Both the position numbers and the translations under genes were made by a program. Shown here in pieces: positions 48,317 through 56,709 of a stretch of DNA of 64,000 nt. The first letter of the stretch is position 1. Each line of letters begins with the position of its first letter. The stretch comes from CAZWLY01 sp964634465 (GTDB lineage: Bacteria > Desulfobacterota > Desulfarculia > G963662305), in NCBI GenBank assembly GCA_964634465.1, contig CAZWLY010000004.1:62001-126000 (forward strand), read 5' to 3'. The notes under the pieces are model-generated. The model was not told the origin of the DNA. It worked only from the letters and a program-made list of their open reading frames with translations, and ran no database searches.

Positions 48317-49345
48317 CTACTGCTGCCTAAAGTCGTTATCTTTCAGGCCGGCCAATCCGGCCTGAACTTCCGGAAAGTCCCGGACAGTGTTGTGGCAATC
48401 CGGGGTCGGTTGCCAGGCGTAGATCGAGACGAGGGACAGCCGCTCGTAGATCGGTTGGGCCAAGGGTGGCGCGCCCTGGTCGTCGCCGGGATAGTCGAGG
48501 CGCCACATCGCCCGAAGGCGGCCCTCCAGATACGGCCAACCTGCGAAGTTGAAGCCCTGCAGCGTCAACATGACCTGCTTATCTGGCCAGCCGTGATCCT
48601 GGAGCCAGCGGAGGGAAAAGCGGTTGATCCGGCGCATGGCCTCGGGCGGGTGGGCGCCGTATCCGGCGTGGTTGCACAGGCAGTCCTCCTTGGGCCAGCC
48701 GTTGCGGTCGATATGAGCCTCCCAATCGCCGCCTCCGCCGGGCTGGACGCCCCAGGGGTACCAGTCGTAGCAGAGGTCGGCCGCGGCCAGGCCCATGTCG
48801 TTCAGGCGGCGCCGGAGCTCGTCGTAGACCCAGTTCCGGGCGTCGATGGCTCGGCGGTCAAACAGGGGCGGCTCGTCGCCGATGATTATCAGCCGGACCG
48901 TGAGCCCCTGGTCCCGGACGTACTGGACGAACTCGGCCACGTCTCGAATGGCCCACCGATCGCCCGGTGAGATATGCAGGGTCGGAGTCAGCAGGACCGC
49001 CTCGGTCCAGCCCTCGCCGGCCCGGCGCCTGATCTCGGCCTTGGCCGCCTCGCGGTCTTGCCACCAGTCCCGGAGCTTGATCTGAACGGCGTTGGAGATC
49101 CGGCCCAGGCGAGGGTCGTCGTCAGGGTTCCAGAGCCACAGGCCGCGTAACTTGGGCGGCTTGGTCCACGCCGGCTCAGGTTCCGGCTGGGGCGGCGTCG
49201 GCTCGGGAGTTGGCGACGGCGCCGGACCGGGTGCGGGCGGGGGCGTCGGTGTTGGGCCACTGCTACCGCCCCCGCCGCACCCGGCGATCAGGAGAGAGGA
49301 GAGTATGATGATGGCGGCCAAGACCGCCGGCCAACTACGTCTCAT
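48317..49345 (-). CDS. Phage-encoded lipoprotein with a Pro-rich linker and a putative TIM-barrel-like domain
   Basis: A 342-residue protein. The lipoprotein signal ends in LLIAGC (Cys22), followed by GGGGSSG and a long Pro/Glu linker (about residues 30-60). The globular part begins KLRGLWLWNPDDDP and has a strand-helix alternation (EAVLLTPTLHISPGD; LTVRLIIIGDEPP; VMLTLQGFNFAGWPYL) reminiscent of a glycoside-hydrolase barrel, with several conserved-looking Asp/Glu/Trp, but no named family is recognised. A surface lipoprotein between tail-fibre and lysis genes is a candidate lysogenic-conversion or receptor-masking factor. Confidence 0.55.
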   Translation of the reverse strand: MRRSWPAVLAAIIILSSLLIAGCGGGGSSGPTPTPPPAPGPAPSPTPEPTPPQPEPEPAWTKPPKLRGLWLWNPDDDPRLGRISNAVQIKLRDWWQDREAAKAEIRRRAGEGWTEAVLLTPTLHISPGDRWAIRDVAEFVQYVRDQGLTVRLIIIGDEPPLFDRRAIDARNWVYDELRRRLNDMGLAAADLCYDWYPWGVQPGGGGDWEAHIDRNGWPKEDCLCNHAGYGAHPPEAMRRINRFSLRWLQDHGWPDKQVMLTLQGFNFAGWPYLEGRLRAMWRLDYPGDDQGAPPLAQPIYERLSLVSIYAWQPTPDCHNTVRDFPEVQAGLAGLKDNDFRQQ

Positions 49346-49837
49346 CTATTCCCCCTGCTGGCTCAGGACCGCAGCAGCGGCGTCGGCCGCGTCGAGCTGC
49401 TCTTGGATGTAGGCCAGGGCCTCGGCGTCGGCCATCGTGGACGCGGCGGCCGCGAATGCGTCAGCCACGGCGACCAGATGGTCAACGTCGGCCGAGGCCG
49501 GCGCCTGGTACTGGACCAGGGCGCTGACCACCCGGAGCAGAGCGTGAAGGGTCTGTTGGGTGGCCTTCGCCGCCCGCTGGGGCAGCGGCGCCGCGGCGAG
49601 GGCTTTGGCGTAAGCCTCGGCCTTGGCCTGCTCGGCCACGACCGTCTGGTGGTCGTAGGCGGCCAGGGCGGCGTCCACCTGGGCCTGGGTTGGCCCGTAG
49701 AGCAGGACTATCTCCGGGTTGTCGCCGGCTCGCCGGTAACCCAGCGAGGAGCCGTACTCGGCCTCGATCAGGGGCAGCAGGACCGAGAGAATGGCCGGGG
49801 TGGCGGCCAGGTCGATCTGGGCGGTGGGCTTGTCCAT
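49346..49837 (-). CDS. Phage protein next to the tail fibre gene (possible fibre assembly or chaperone)
   Basis: A 163-residue Ala-rich protein: the N-terminal third is mixed (IDLAATPAILSVLLPLIEAEYG...IVLLYGPTQAQVDAALAAYD) and the C-terminal two thirds are helical (AEQAKAEAYAKALAAAPL; MADAEALAYIQEQLDAADAA). The position just behind the fibre gene is where Mu U-type assembly proteins lie; sequence likeness to them is not evident. Confidence 0.45.
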   Translation of the reverse strand: MDKPTAQIDLAATPAILSVLLPLIEAEYGSSLGYRRAGDNPEIVLLYGPTQAQVDAALAAYDHQTVVAEQAKAEAYAKALAAAPLPQRAAKATQQTLHALLRVVSALVQYQAPASADVDHLVAVADAFAAAASTMADAEALAYIQEQLDAADAAAAVLSQQGE

Positions 49838-49848
49838 GTGACCTCCTA

Positions 49849-51303
49849 CTATCGATCAAGCCGGACGCCAAATTGGTAGTGGCGTCCGAGTGTCTGATTT
49901 GCCGTGTCCAGCTCGTAGACGCCGGAGGCGGTAATCTCCTCCTCCCAGGTGCCAGACGTGTAGTCGTTGGCGTTATCCCCGGCCCAGGGCGTCCCGTTGG
50001 GGTCGGTGGACCCGTCGGGCCGGGTGGCATATAGGTAGGTCCCGCCCGCAGTGGGGCTGGTCCTAAATCCACCGAACGCCACCGCTCCGTCCACCGCTGG
50101 GTAGACCGGCACGGACTGGTCGGTAAAGCCGTCGTGAGCGGACGTGCCCATCACCTGCCGGCCGATCAGTTTGAGCACGCGGCCGTTGTCCTCAAGCCGG
50201 AAGTCCAACAGCGCGCCGGCCTGGTACGGCGCCCAGCCGATGGCCCGCTTGTCCCCGGCGGGGTTGTATAGCCCGCCCTTAGACTCGTCGCGGGAGGGGT
50301 ACGCAGAGGTCGCCGTGGAAAGGTTGCCCGAGCTGTCGATGTAGACCCAGACCCGGCCGTCGCCGGACAGGGTCAGGTCTATGGTCGTGGCCGTAGTCAG
50401 CTCGACCAGGTGATCGACACCGCTGGAGTCACGGAGGTGGCAATATCCGGGCGACACCCTTAACTGCGTCGCCGAGGCCTTGGTGACCAGCAGCCCGCCA
50501 ATGCTGCCGGGGAGCACCAAATTGGACAGCTCGTAGCCGCTTCCGGCCGAGTTGACGACCACCGCCTTTCCGGCGTCGCCCGAGGCCGGTGTGGGCAGCC
50601 GGGGAATCTGGGTCCAGGCCGCGCCGTCGTAAAAATAGAGCAGGTCGGTGTCGGTCTCGAACCAGTGGAGCCCCTCCCAAGGGTTGGCGTGGTTGGCCCG
50701 CTCGGTCGAGGTGCCGATCATCAGATTCCACTCGTTGGCCATCCTGATCTTCGAGCGCCGGCTGGTGTCCAGCATGGCGTTGGTTATGGCGGTGGTGGAG
50801 CTGTCCAGCAGCACGTCCGCCAGGATGACCTCGTCGGCGGCGGCGGTGTATTTGACCGCCGAGCCGGCCGCGGCCTCGGCCCCGGAGACGACCTCGATCT
50901 TGTGCCACTCGGATTGGAGCTTGTAGATTTGGGTCCCCCGGACCGGGTCGGACTCCTCGCTGAGGTCCTGATTCTGGCGGTCGAACTTGGCCACCAGGGT
51001 GATATAGCGCTCGTTGCCGGCGCTGGGGATGGTTGGGTTCCCGTCGCGGTCGGTCGAGCAGTCAACCGTATTCTGGATGTTTGACCAGATCCGCTTGCCG
51101 TAGCCCTCGTAGGCCTTGCCGGCCGCGACCAGGACGTTCATCGAGGGCGCCGGGTCGTCCTCGGTGACCTCGAATCCCGAGAGGATGCCCGCGCCGTGCA
51201 GGTCCACCTGGTGAGTCCAATCGGCGTCCTCGATGTAATCCTGGAGCGTGGCCAGCTCGTCCGGCCCGTAGGGTGTGCCCGTCACATGATCCTGCCTGTC
51301 CAT
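49849..51303 (-). CDS. Phage tail fibre / receptor-binding structural protein
   Basis: A 484-residue protein. The N-terminus (DELATLQDYIEDADWTHQVDLHGAGILSGFEV) resembles the base part of fibre or DUF4815-like proteins; the middle holds a trimerisation-like segment (NPWEGLHWFETDTDLLYFYDGAAWTQIP), a phrase common in fibre linkers; the C-terminus is Gly/Thr-rich beta structure (SAGSGYELSNLVLPGSIGG; GGTYLYATRPDGSTDP). ATG at 51303 with AGGAGG is certain. Position corresponds to Mu gene S. Confidence 0.75.
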   Translation of the reverse strand: MDRQDHVTGTPYGPDELATLQDYIEDADWTHQVDLHGAGILSGFEVTEDDPAPSMNVLVAAGKAYEGYGKRIWSNIQNTVDCSTDRDGNPTIPSAGNERYITLVAKFDRQNQDLSEESDPVRGTQIYKLQSEWHKIEVVSGAEAAAGSAVKYTAAADEVILADVLLDSSTTAITNAMLDTSRRSKIRMANEWNLMIGTSTERANHANPWEGLHWFETDTDLLYFYDGAAWTQIPRLPTPASGDAGKAVVVNSAGSGYELSNLVLPGSIGGLLVTKASATQLRVSPGYCHLRDSSGVDHLVELTTATTIDLTLSGDGRVWVYIDSSGNLSTATSAYPSRDESKGGLYNPAGDKRAIGWAPYQAGALLDFRLEDNGRVLKLIGRQVMGTSAHDGFTDQSVPVYPAVDGAVAFGGFRTSPTAGGTYLYATRPDGSTDPNGTPWAGDNANDYTSGTWEEEITASGVYELDTANQTLGRHYQFGVRLDR

Positions 51304-51311
51304 ACTGCCTC

Positions 51312-52349
51312 CTATGCTGATTTGACTTCGCCCAGGTGCAGCACCGAGGCGGTCAGGTAGCCGTCGGGGTTGTCGGGGTCGTCGATGGTGAGCCGCCAGT
51401 AGCGGTAGGTCTGGTCGAGCGTGTAGACGATGTTGCCCTCGGCCCAGGAGATGGCGGCCGAATAGGGCGGGGAGCCCCAATCATCGACGTCATTGGCCGC
51501 CAGGGTGATCGTCGCCCCGCTGGTCAGGTTGTGGTCGAGCAGGACCAGCCCCTTGACCTGCTTGGCCGCGGCCAGATCGGCCTTGAGCCAGGCGGTGGCC
51601 CCGACCGAGCGCCAATAGGTCCCCCGGTTGTGATCGAATAGGTTGGCCAGCGGGTAGTCCTGGGCCTCGCTGTCAGCGTATATCGTCGCCCCGGCCAGCA
51701 GGTACGCCCCGAGGTAGTAACGCCCGCCGGCGTGGTCGAACCACAGCGGCCCCATCGCGGTCAGGCCAAAGGGGGCCACGCCGAAAACCCACAGGCCCAG
51801 CGGCGCGGCCGGCACACGGTAGACCACCGTGTCCCTAAACGCCTGGCCGGTCAGCGCCACGGAGGCCTCCACCGCCTCCAGCTCGTCGTCGGTCAGGCGG
51901 TCCAAGAACTCGATAACGGCGAGGAACCCGTCCCGGCTGCCCATCGGCTTGAGCCCGAAACCAGGCCGGCCGAACAGCCAGGCGTCCCGGTTGAGGTAGG
52001 TGACCGAAAACGGCTTGCCGGTCGCCCGCTTGACGGCCCGCTCGTACCCCTCCGGCCGGCCGGCGATGAGGTAGAGCGCGTAGGCGTCAGAAACGGATTG
52101 ACGGTAGTCGTCATCCGTCTCGCCCTTGAGCCGGGGCATGATCCGCTCCTGGCCGTGGGCCTCCAGCCGGCCGTCGGCGCAGGTCTGGGGCATGAACTCA
52201 TCCCGGACGGCGCGCACCCGCTCGCCCAGCTTGTCCATGCCCAGCGCCAGGTGTTTGCCCAGGCCCTGGTAGGTCCGGCGGCCGTCCTCGGCCGGCCCCT
52301 GGAAGGGCGGGAACTTGAGATCGTCTCGGAAGTAATCCCAAAAACCCAC
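51312..52349 (-). CDS. Phage tail/baseplate protein (Mu gp48, P2 I position) with C-terminal carbohydrate-binding-like domain
   Basis: A 345-residue protein. The first ~200 residues hold baseplate-wedge-like sequence (RLKGETDDDYRQSVSDAYALYLIAGRPEG; AVIEFLDRLTDDELEAV); the last ~130 (LANLFDHNRGTYWRSVGATAWLKADL...VKGLVLLDHNLTSGATITL) look like a discoidin (F5/F8 type C) domain, which may aid host binding. Start GTG at 52349, one base from the baseplate J gene stop. Confidence 0.7.
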   Translation of the reverse strand: MGFWDYFRDDLKFPPFQGPAEDGRRTYQGLGKHLALGMDKLGERVRAVRDEFMPQTCADGRLEAHGQERIMPRLKGETDDDYRQSVSDAYALYLIAGRPEGYERAVKRATGKPFSVTYLNRDAWLFGRPGFGLKPMGSRDGFLAVIEFLDRLTDDELEAVEASVALTGQAFRDTVVYRVPAAPLGLWVFGVAPFGLTAMGPLWFDHAGGRYYLGAYLLAGATIYADSEAQDYPLANLFDHNRGTYWRSVGATAWLKADLAAAKQVKGLVLLDHNLTSGATITLAANDVDDWGSPPYSAAISWAEGNIVYTLDQTYRYWRLTIDDPDNPDGYLTASVLHLGEVKSA

Positions 52350-52350
52350 G

Positions 52351-53556
52351 TTACTCCTCGCTCGCCTCGGTGACGGTCACGACCGGGTCGGCCCCGATCA
52401 CCGCCAACTGGACCTCGGATATCTCCACGTTGGCCGCGGGGCTGGTAAAAGCGACGTCCTTGATACGGGCGTCGTTGGCCATGAGCATGGCCGCCACCTG
52501 GCTCAACACCACGTCCTGCCCGACGCCCAACGGCGTAACGGCCGCCAGCGACGAGCCGGGGGTGTGCAGAGCGTTAAGCGCTGTCTCGGCCTGGGTCTCG
52601 ATGTCGCTCAGCTCGGCGCTGTAACCGGGCAGGGCGGTTATGCTGACGTCCCAGTCGATAGAGACCGCGCTGGGCGCGAAGACCACCGGCGCATCGGTGG
52701 CCGGCATGCCGGTCTCCTTGTCCGTCAGGGCGGTCTGTACCTGGTCGATCAGGTCTTGGCTGGGCAGGCCGGACTGGCCGGTGATGTAGACGTGGACAAC
52801 GCCCCCGCCGACCTTGACGAGGTGGACGCTCTTGACGCCCTGGACGGACAGCGCCGCCTCCTCATAGGCGGCCCAGTTACATCGATTGCCCGCCGCCCAC
52901 TGGAGGGCGATCCGGCGCCTGAGCCCTTGGGCGTCCTGCCAGGTTTGGCCGGCCTCCAGAGGCGGGCCGTCCTCCTCCTCATCGGCCCCCTCCCGGACCA
53001 GCGATCCCTCGGGGTTGGTCACCGAGTCCCAGCCGGGGAACGGGGTGACAAACTCGGTGATGGTGTCGGCGGCCACGTTGTGGTCGGCTCCGGCCTCCAG
53101 CGCGGTGACGGTCACGGATATCTCGGCCTGGCCGTCGGGGCAGACGACCTCGTCGCCGACCTCAAACCGATAGCGCTTGCCGGAGGCGTCCGGCTGGGTC
53201 CCGACGATCCCGCCGGCCGGCACGATCAGGTTGCCCGTGGCGTCAGTCCGGGACAGAGTCACTTGGTGCTGGGCCCGGACCGCGCCCAGGCGCTCCAGAG
53301 TCATCTCCCTGGCCTTGAGGTCCAGCCAGGCCCCCGACCCCGTCCGCCAATAGGCCTGGGGCAAGACCGTCTTGGCAAAAAACTCGTAGACCTTGTACTT
53401 GGCCTTGGCCGTCAGCTCGACCATTCCGCGCAGCACGCCGCCCGAGTTGAGATTTGGCTTGTCGGGCAGTTCGTCCACCTCGGCGATCAAGCCGAAATCC
53501 TCCTGGCGGATCTGCTCCTCGGTGATCCCCTCGATCTCAGGCAGACCCAGACTCAT
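52351..53556 (-). CDS. Baseplate J/gp47 family protein
   Basis: A 401-residue baseplate wedge protein. AYWRTGSGAWLDLKAREMTLERL, TDATGNLIVPAGGIVGTQ, RYRFEVGDEVVCPDGQAEISVTVTA and the GLRRRIALQWAAGN segment are the ordered signatures of the BaseplateJ family (P2 J, Mu gp47). It overlaps the gp46-like gene by four bases (ATGA). Confidence 0.9.
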   Translation of the reverse strand: MSLGLPEIEGITEEQIRQEDFGLIAEVDELPDKPNLNSGGVLRGMVELTAKAKYKVYEFFAKTVLPQAYWRTGSGAWLDLKAREMTLERLGAVRAQHQVTLSRTDATGNLIVPAGGIVGTQPDASGKRYRFEVGDEVVCPDGQAEISVTVTALEAGADHNVAADTITEFVTPFPGWDSVTNPEGSLVREGADEEEDGPPLEAGQTWQDAQGLRRRIALQWAAGNRCNWAAYEEAALSVQGVKSVHLVKVGGGVVHVYITGQSGLPSQDLIDQVQTALTDKETGMPATDAPVVFAPSAVSIDWDVSITALPGYSAELSDIETQAETALNALHTPGSSLAAVTPLGVGQDVVLSQVAAMLMANDARIKDVAFTSPAANVEISEVQLAVIGADPVVTVTEASEE

Positions 53557-54041
53557 GCCGCCTCCTCGTCAGGTCTCGGGTTGTGGGCAGCCGCGACCCG
53601 CTTAACTCCTTCGGAGTCGATCTGGATGACCATGTTGCCGGCGTGCTGGGTCTCGATCCACCGCCACTCGATATCGACCCGAATGATCCGCGGCTCCTCT
53701 TGCCAGGTGGTGACCGTCGCCCTGGCCGAGCCGGGGACGACCCTGGGGTCGGCCTCCACGGTGATCTCGACCTGCGTTTCCAGCCGGGCGCGGTGCTCGG
53801 GTAAATCCGGCGCCTCCACCCAGTCGTCGATCAAGCCGGTGAAGGTGTAATCGTAAAAGAGGCCCCCCGGCCCGGTCCGCAGGCGCTCGGCGATGTCGGC
53901 CAGGGCTACCTCCTCCCCCTGGGAGAGATAGAGGGCGCCCAGGCTCTCGACCACGTCGCCGCGCTCGGTGTCCCGGAGGATATCGATGCCTAAGAGGTCC
54001 GCTCCCTCCTGACGGCCCTTGACGCCGGTCAATAAGCTCAT
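53553..54041 (-). CDS. Baseplate wedge protein, Mu gp46 / P2 W-like
   Basis: A 162-residue protein: DLLGIDILRDTERGDVVESLGALYLSQGEEVALADIAERLRT at the N-terminus and VEITVEADPRVVPGSARATVTT / IRVDIEWRWIETQ in the C-terminal half match the gp25/W-like (DUF2634/GPW) layout by position and strand pattern. ATG at 54041. It precedes gp47 as in Mu. Moderate certainty for the family. Confidence 0.7.
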   Translation of the reverse strand: MSLLTGVKGRQEGADLLGIDILRDTERGDVVESLGALYLSQGEEVALADIAERLRTGPGGLFYDYTFTGLIDDWVEAPDLPEHRARLETQVEITVEADPRVVPGSARATVTTWQEEPRIIRVDIEWRWIETQHAGNMVIQIDSEGVKRVAAAHNPRPDEEAA

Positions 54042-54337
54042 GCGACCTCCAACACGATGTGATCCCGGCCGGTGGCGGCGTGGCCGCAATCGGCCAGGTG
54101 TCCCTCAAAGCAGACCATCATCTCTACCCCGTCCTCCTCGATGACGATGGACGGCTCGCCCTCGGCCATGTGGGCCGTGCAGTGAGGCGGCGACGGCAGC
54201 TCGCACGGCGGGTGCGAGTCCACCGAGCAGCCGACCACGGCCACCGGGTCCTCCGAGTCGCCGATGACGACCGAGGTCTGCAGCGGCCTGATCGTCCCGC
54301 CGGCCGTGTCCACGTTGGTCTGGCAAATCCCGATCAC
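54038..54337 (-). CDS. PAAR-like spike-tip protein
   Basis: A 99-residue protein rich in Cys and His: VGCSVDSHPPCELPSPPHC and MMVCFEGHLADCGHAATGRDHI. Such His/Cys spacing, the small size and the location directly behind the gpV-like spike gene suggest a PAAR-type cone that binds a metal at the needle tip. The usual PAAR repeat motif is not fully clear. GTG start at 54337; overlaps both neighbours by four bases. Confidence 0.6.
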   Translation of the reverse strand: MIGICQTNVDTAGGTIRPLQTSVVIGDSEDPVAVVGCSVDSHPPCELPSPPHCTAHMAEGEPSIVIEEDGVEMMVCFEGHLADCGHAATGRDHIVLEVA

Positions 54338-54756
54338 GTGATCCTCCTGTATTTCCAGCGGGTCCGGTAGCTGTACTCGTGCTGGCCATCCGACTTGACG
54401 TGTATCCGGCCGCCCGCCTCCTGCCGGTACAGGACCTCGCTCAGGTTGTCCCGGCCCTCGTCCAGCACGCCCATAACGACCGGCGCGTCCGGGTCGCCGC
54501 GGAGGTAGGCCACGACCACCACCGCGTCCACGGCCGGGACCGGACCGCTCAAGAGCGGGACCTCGGGCACGGTCGGCTCGGCCTCGTCCGCCAGGCCGTT
54601 GTTAAGCAGGATTTGGATCGTCGCCGACCGCGCGCCGTCGCCGTCGCCGTGCACCTTGACCACCTTCCCGAGCCTCGGCGTCTTGCGGTAGTGGTCCAGG
54701 TTAGGCTGGAGCCGCTCGATCGCGGCCTTGACGGTCTTGAGCCAATCACGACTCAC
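54334..54756 (-). CDS. Baseplate spike protein, gpV / Mu gp45-like
   Basis: A 140-residue protein with an OB-fold-like region (RLGKVVKVHGDGDGARSATIQILLNN; VPLLSGPVPAVDAVVVVAYLRGDPDAPVVMGVLDEG), the signature order of phage baseplate assembly V proteins, then a short C-terminal strand part. GTG at 54756 has GGAGG 9 bases upstream, within the 3' end of the hub gene, which it overlaps by 11 bases. Confidence 0.8.
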   Translation of the reverse strand: MSRDWLKTVKAAIERLQPNLDHYRKTPRLGKVVKVHGDGDGARSATIQILLNNGLADEAEPTVPEVPLLSGPVPAVDAVVVVAYLRGDPDAPVVMGVLDEGRDNLSEVLYRQEAGGRIHVKSDGQHEYSYRTRWKYRRIT

Positions 54757-56161
54757 GATAAGCAACCTCCATCCGGAGCTGGTTGGCCTCCTGGCGGTAG
54801 ATGACCTGCTCGGTCCGGTAAAATTCGCCGTCGATCAAGATGTCCATGGAGTGCCGGCACTCGGGCACGGCGAAGGTCTCCATGCACGACAGCCCGTCGC
54901 GGTCGGGCAGCAGCCGGACGATGTTTTCGGAGCGGGCGAAGATCGGCGGCACGTCCAGGCGGTAGCGGGGGTTGTCGTCGCGCCGGTAAAAGTCCTCGGT
55001 GTAGGGCTGGTACGAGATGTCGGGATATGGCCCCCAGCAAAATATGCCGTCGTGATCGATGAAGTGGGCCCAGTCGCTCGTGTCGATCCCCTCGCGCTTG
55101 GCCAGGGTCTCGTTGAGCCGGACAGCCACGTCGGAGGCGTTGAGACCCTCGGCGACGAAGTGGGGCAGAATGACGCCGGGCTTGTGGATGCGGGCCGGCA
55201 GGCCGGCCTCGGCCACGAACCACTCGAGGATCGCGCCGGCCTCCTCATGGCGAAACGCCTGGGTCCGGGGCGCCCGCCAGGCCTCCCACATCTTGTCCCG
55301 GGCCTCGACGATCATCCGGCGGGCCGAGGTAATCTCCACCACGTAGCCCTCGAAGATGGTCTCCATGTAGACCGGCGGATCGAGGTAACCCCAGCGCCAG
55401 ATGACCGGCTCATCCCGGTTGATCTCGCCCTCCAGATCGCGGCGGAAGTTGGTCAGGTCGATGACCGCCCTGGCCGCCGGCAAGTGCCGGCCGGTAAAGA
55501 CGGTCACCTTGGGTGAGCGGCGCTTGAAGATAAACCGGCCGATCTGGCCCTCCCAAACGGCGTGGGCGTACTCAAACGATCGGGAGGGCAGGGCCGAGCG
55601 AGGAACGGTCACCGTCGCGGCCAGCTCGGCAAAAACCTCCTGGAGACGGTCGCCGACGGCCTGGTTGGTCAGGGCCTCTCCGCTCGGCAGGGCAATATCG
55701 GCGATGCGCCGATATATCTGGTGGATCAGGGCCGGGGACGGTGATCGCGGCTGCTGGGTGAGCAGGCGGCGGATGTAGTCTTCGGCGAGCCTCAAAATGT
55801 ACGGATCGATGTGGCGCCCCAACTGGGCCCGGAGCAGGCTCAACACCTGGCGATAGACGGATCGCGCGTCGGCGTAGCGCCGTAAGGTCCGGATCAGCGG
55901 GGCCGGGTCGATGATCTCCTTGCCCGACTGGATCACCCGGTCGATGATCTCCTGCGCCCGCCCCTCCAGGCGCTCCTTGAGCTCCTCGAGGGTGACCGGC
56001 TTGTTGGAGCGGACCAGGTCGCGGATGGCCCCCCAAACCTCCCGGTGGGCGGCCTCGGCAAAATCCTGGGGCCTGAGCTGGGCCAAGGCCTCCATCCGGG
56101 CGCGGCGGGAATTGATCACCGCCCGCAACACGGCCGCCTCGGCGGTGGCTGACCGGAGCAT
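54746..56161 (-). CDS. Baseplate hub protein (gpP/gpD position) with an N-terminal DnaB-N-like domain
   Basis: A 471-residue protein. Residues about 5-130 look like the N-terminal domain of DnaB helicase: AEAAVLRAVINS, LRPQDFAEAAHREVWGAIRDL, NKPVTLEELKERL, then helical sequence. The rest (from about 215; IFKRRSPKVTVFTGRHLPAARAVIDL...VVEITSARRMIVEARD; GIFCWGPYPDISYQPY) fits a hub protein by length and position between N-type and spike genes. ATG at 56161 has GGAGGGG upstream. A DnaB-N-like fold on a structural hub is unexpected; it may only be a helical adaptor. Confidence 0.65.
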   Translation of the reverse strand: MLRSATAEAAVLRAVINSRRARMEALAQLRPQDFAEAAHREVWGAIRDLVRSNKPVTLEELKERLEGRAQEIIDRVIQSGKEIIDPAPLIRTLRRYADARSVYRQVLSLLRAQLGRHIDPYILRLAEDYIRRLLTQQPRSPSPALIHQIYRRIADIALPSGEALTNQAVGDRLQEVFAELAATVTVPRSALPSRSFEYAHAVWEGQIGRFIFKRRSPKVTVFTGRHLPAARAVIDLTNFRRDLEGEINRDEPVIWRWGYLDPPVYMETIFEGYVVEITSARRMIVEARDKMWEAWRAPRTQAFRHEEAGAILEWFVAEAGLPARIHKPGVILPHFVAEGLNASDVAVRLNETLAKREGIDTSDWAHFIDHDGIFCWGPYPDISYQPYTEDFYRRDDNPRYRLDVPPIFARSENIVRLLPDRDGLSCMETFAVPECRHSMDILIDGEFYRTEQVIYRQEANQLRMEVAYRES

Positions 56162-56709
56162 CACCAGCCCCTCCGATACACCGGCGGCGGGGTGTCGCTG
56201 AGGGGCGGCGTGTTGCCGCCTGCCCCGCTCTCCGGCCTGGGTTTGGCCTTGGGCGCGCCCCGGTCCTCGGCCTCCGCGACTACCGGCGTGTGCTCCCGGA
56301 AAACCAAATCGACGGTGATCGACAGGTCCTCGTTGGTCTCGCTGCTCCGCAGATCGACCCACAGCACCTGCCTGATTTTTCGCGCCCTGGTATGAGGCGA
56401 ATGGATGATGAAGGCCGGCGGCTTGCCGTCGGGGCCGACCGCGGTGTAGGCCGCCTCCAGCTCGGCCAGCTTGTCCAGGGCGGTTGATTGCGCGTCGTCG
56501 ATCAACAGCAACGTCAGGGTGATCTCGGCGTCGTCCCAGCCCTGGGGTTGTTTGCGCCGGCCGGATTTGCCCTCGGTGGCGGCCTCGTCCATCTCCAGCG
56601 GCCGGGCGATGGTCATGTTTTGATAGATGCCGGGGAGCCGGTCGAGGGATTGCCCGGTGGCCTGGTTGGTCAGGCTGACCGGCCAGTCGTTGGCAGTAAG
56701 CCGCCTCAT
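56161..56709 (-). CDS. Phage tail/baseplate protein in the Mu N position
   Basis: A 182-residue protein: PGIYQNMTIARPLEMD, WDDAEITLTLLLIDD, LDKLAELEAAY, KPPAFIIHSPHTRARKIRQVLWVDL and EDLSITVDLVFREH form a beta-rich body typical of tail-adaptor proteins between tape measure and hub. A disordered Pro/Gly tail ends it. It overlaps the tape measure stop by four bases and the hub ATG by one. No exact family recognised. Confidence 0.6.
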   Translation of the reverse strand: MRRLTANDWPVSLTNQATGQSLDRLPGIYQNMTIARPLEMDEAATEGKSGRRKQPQGWDDAEITLTLLLIDDAQSTALDKLAELEAAYTAVGPDGKPPAFIIHSPHTRARKIRQVLWVDLRSSETNEDLSITVDLVFREHTPVVAEAEDRGAPKAKPRPESGAGGNTPPLSDTPPPVYRRGW

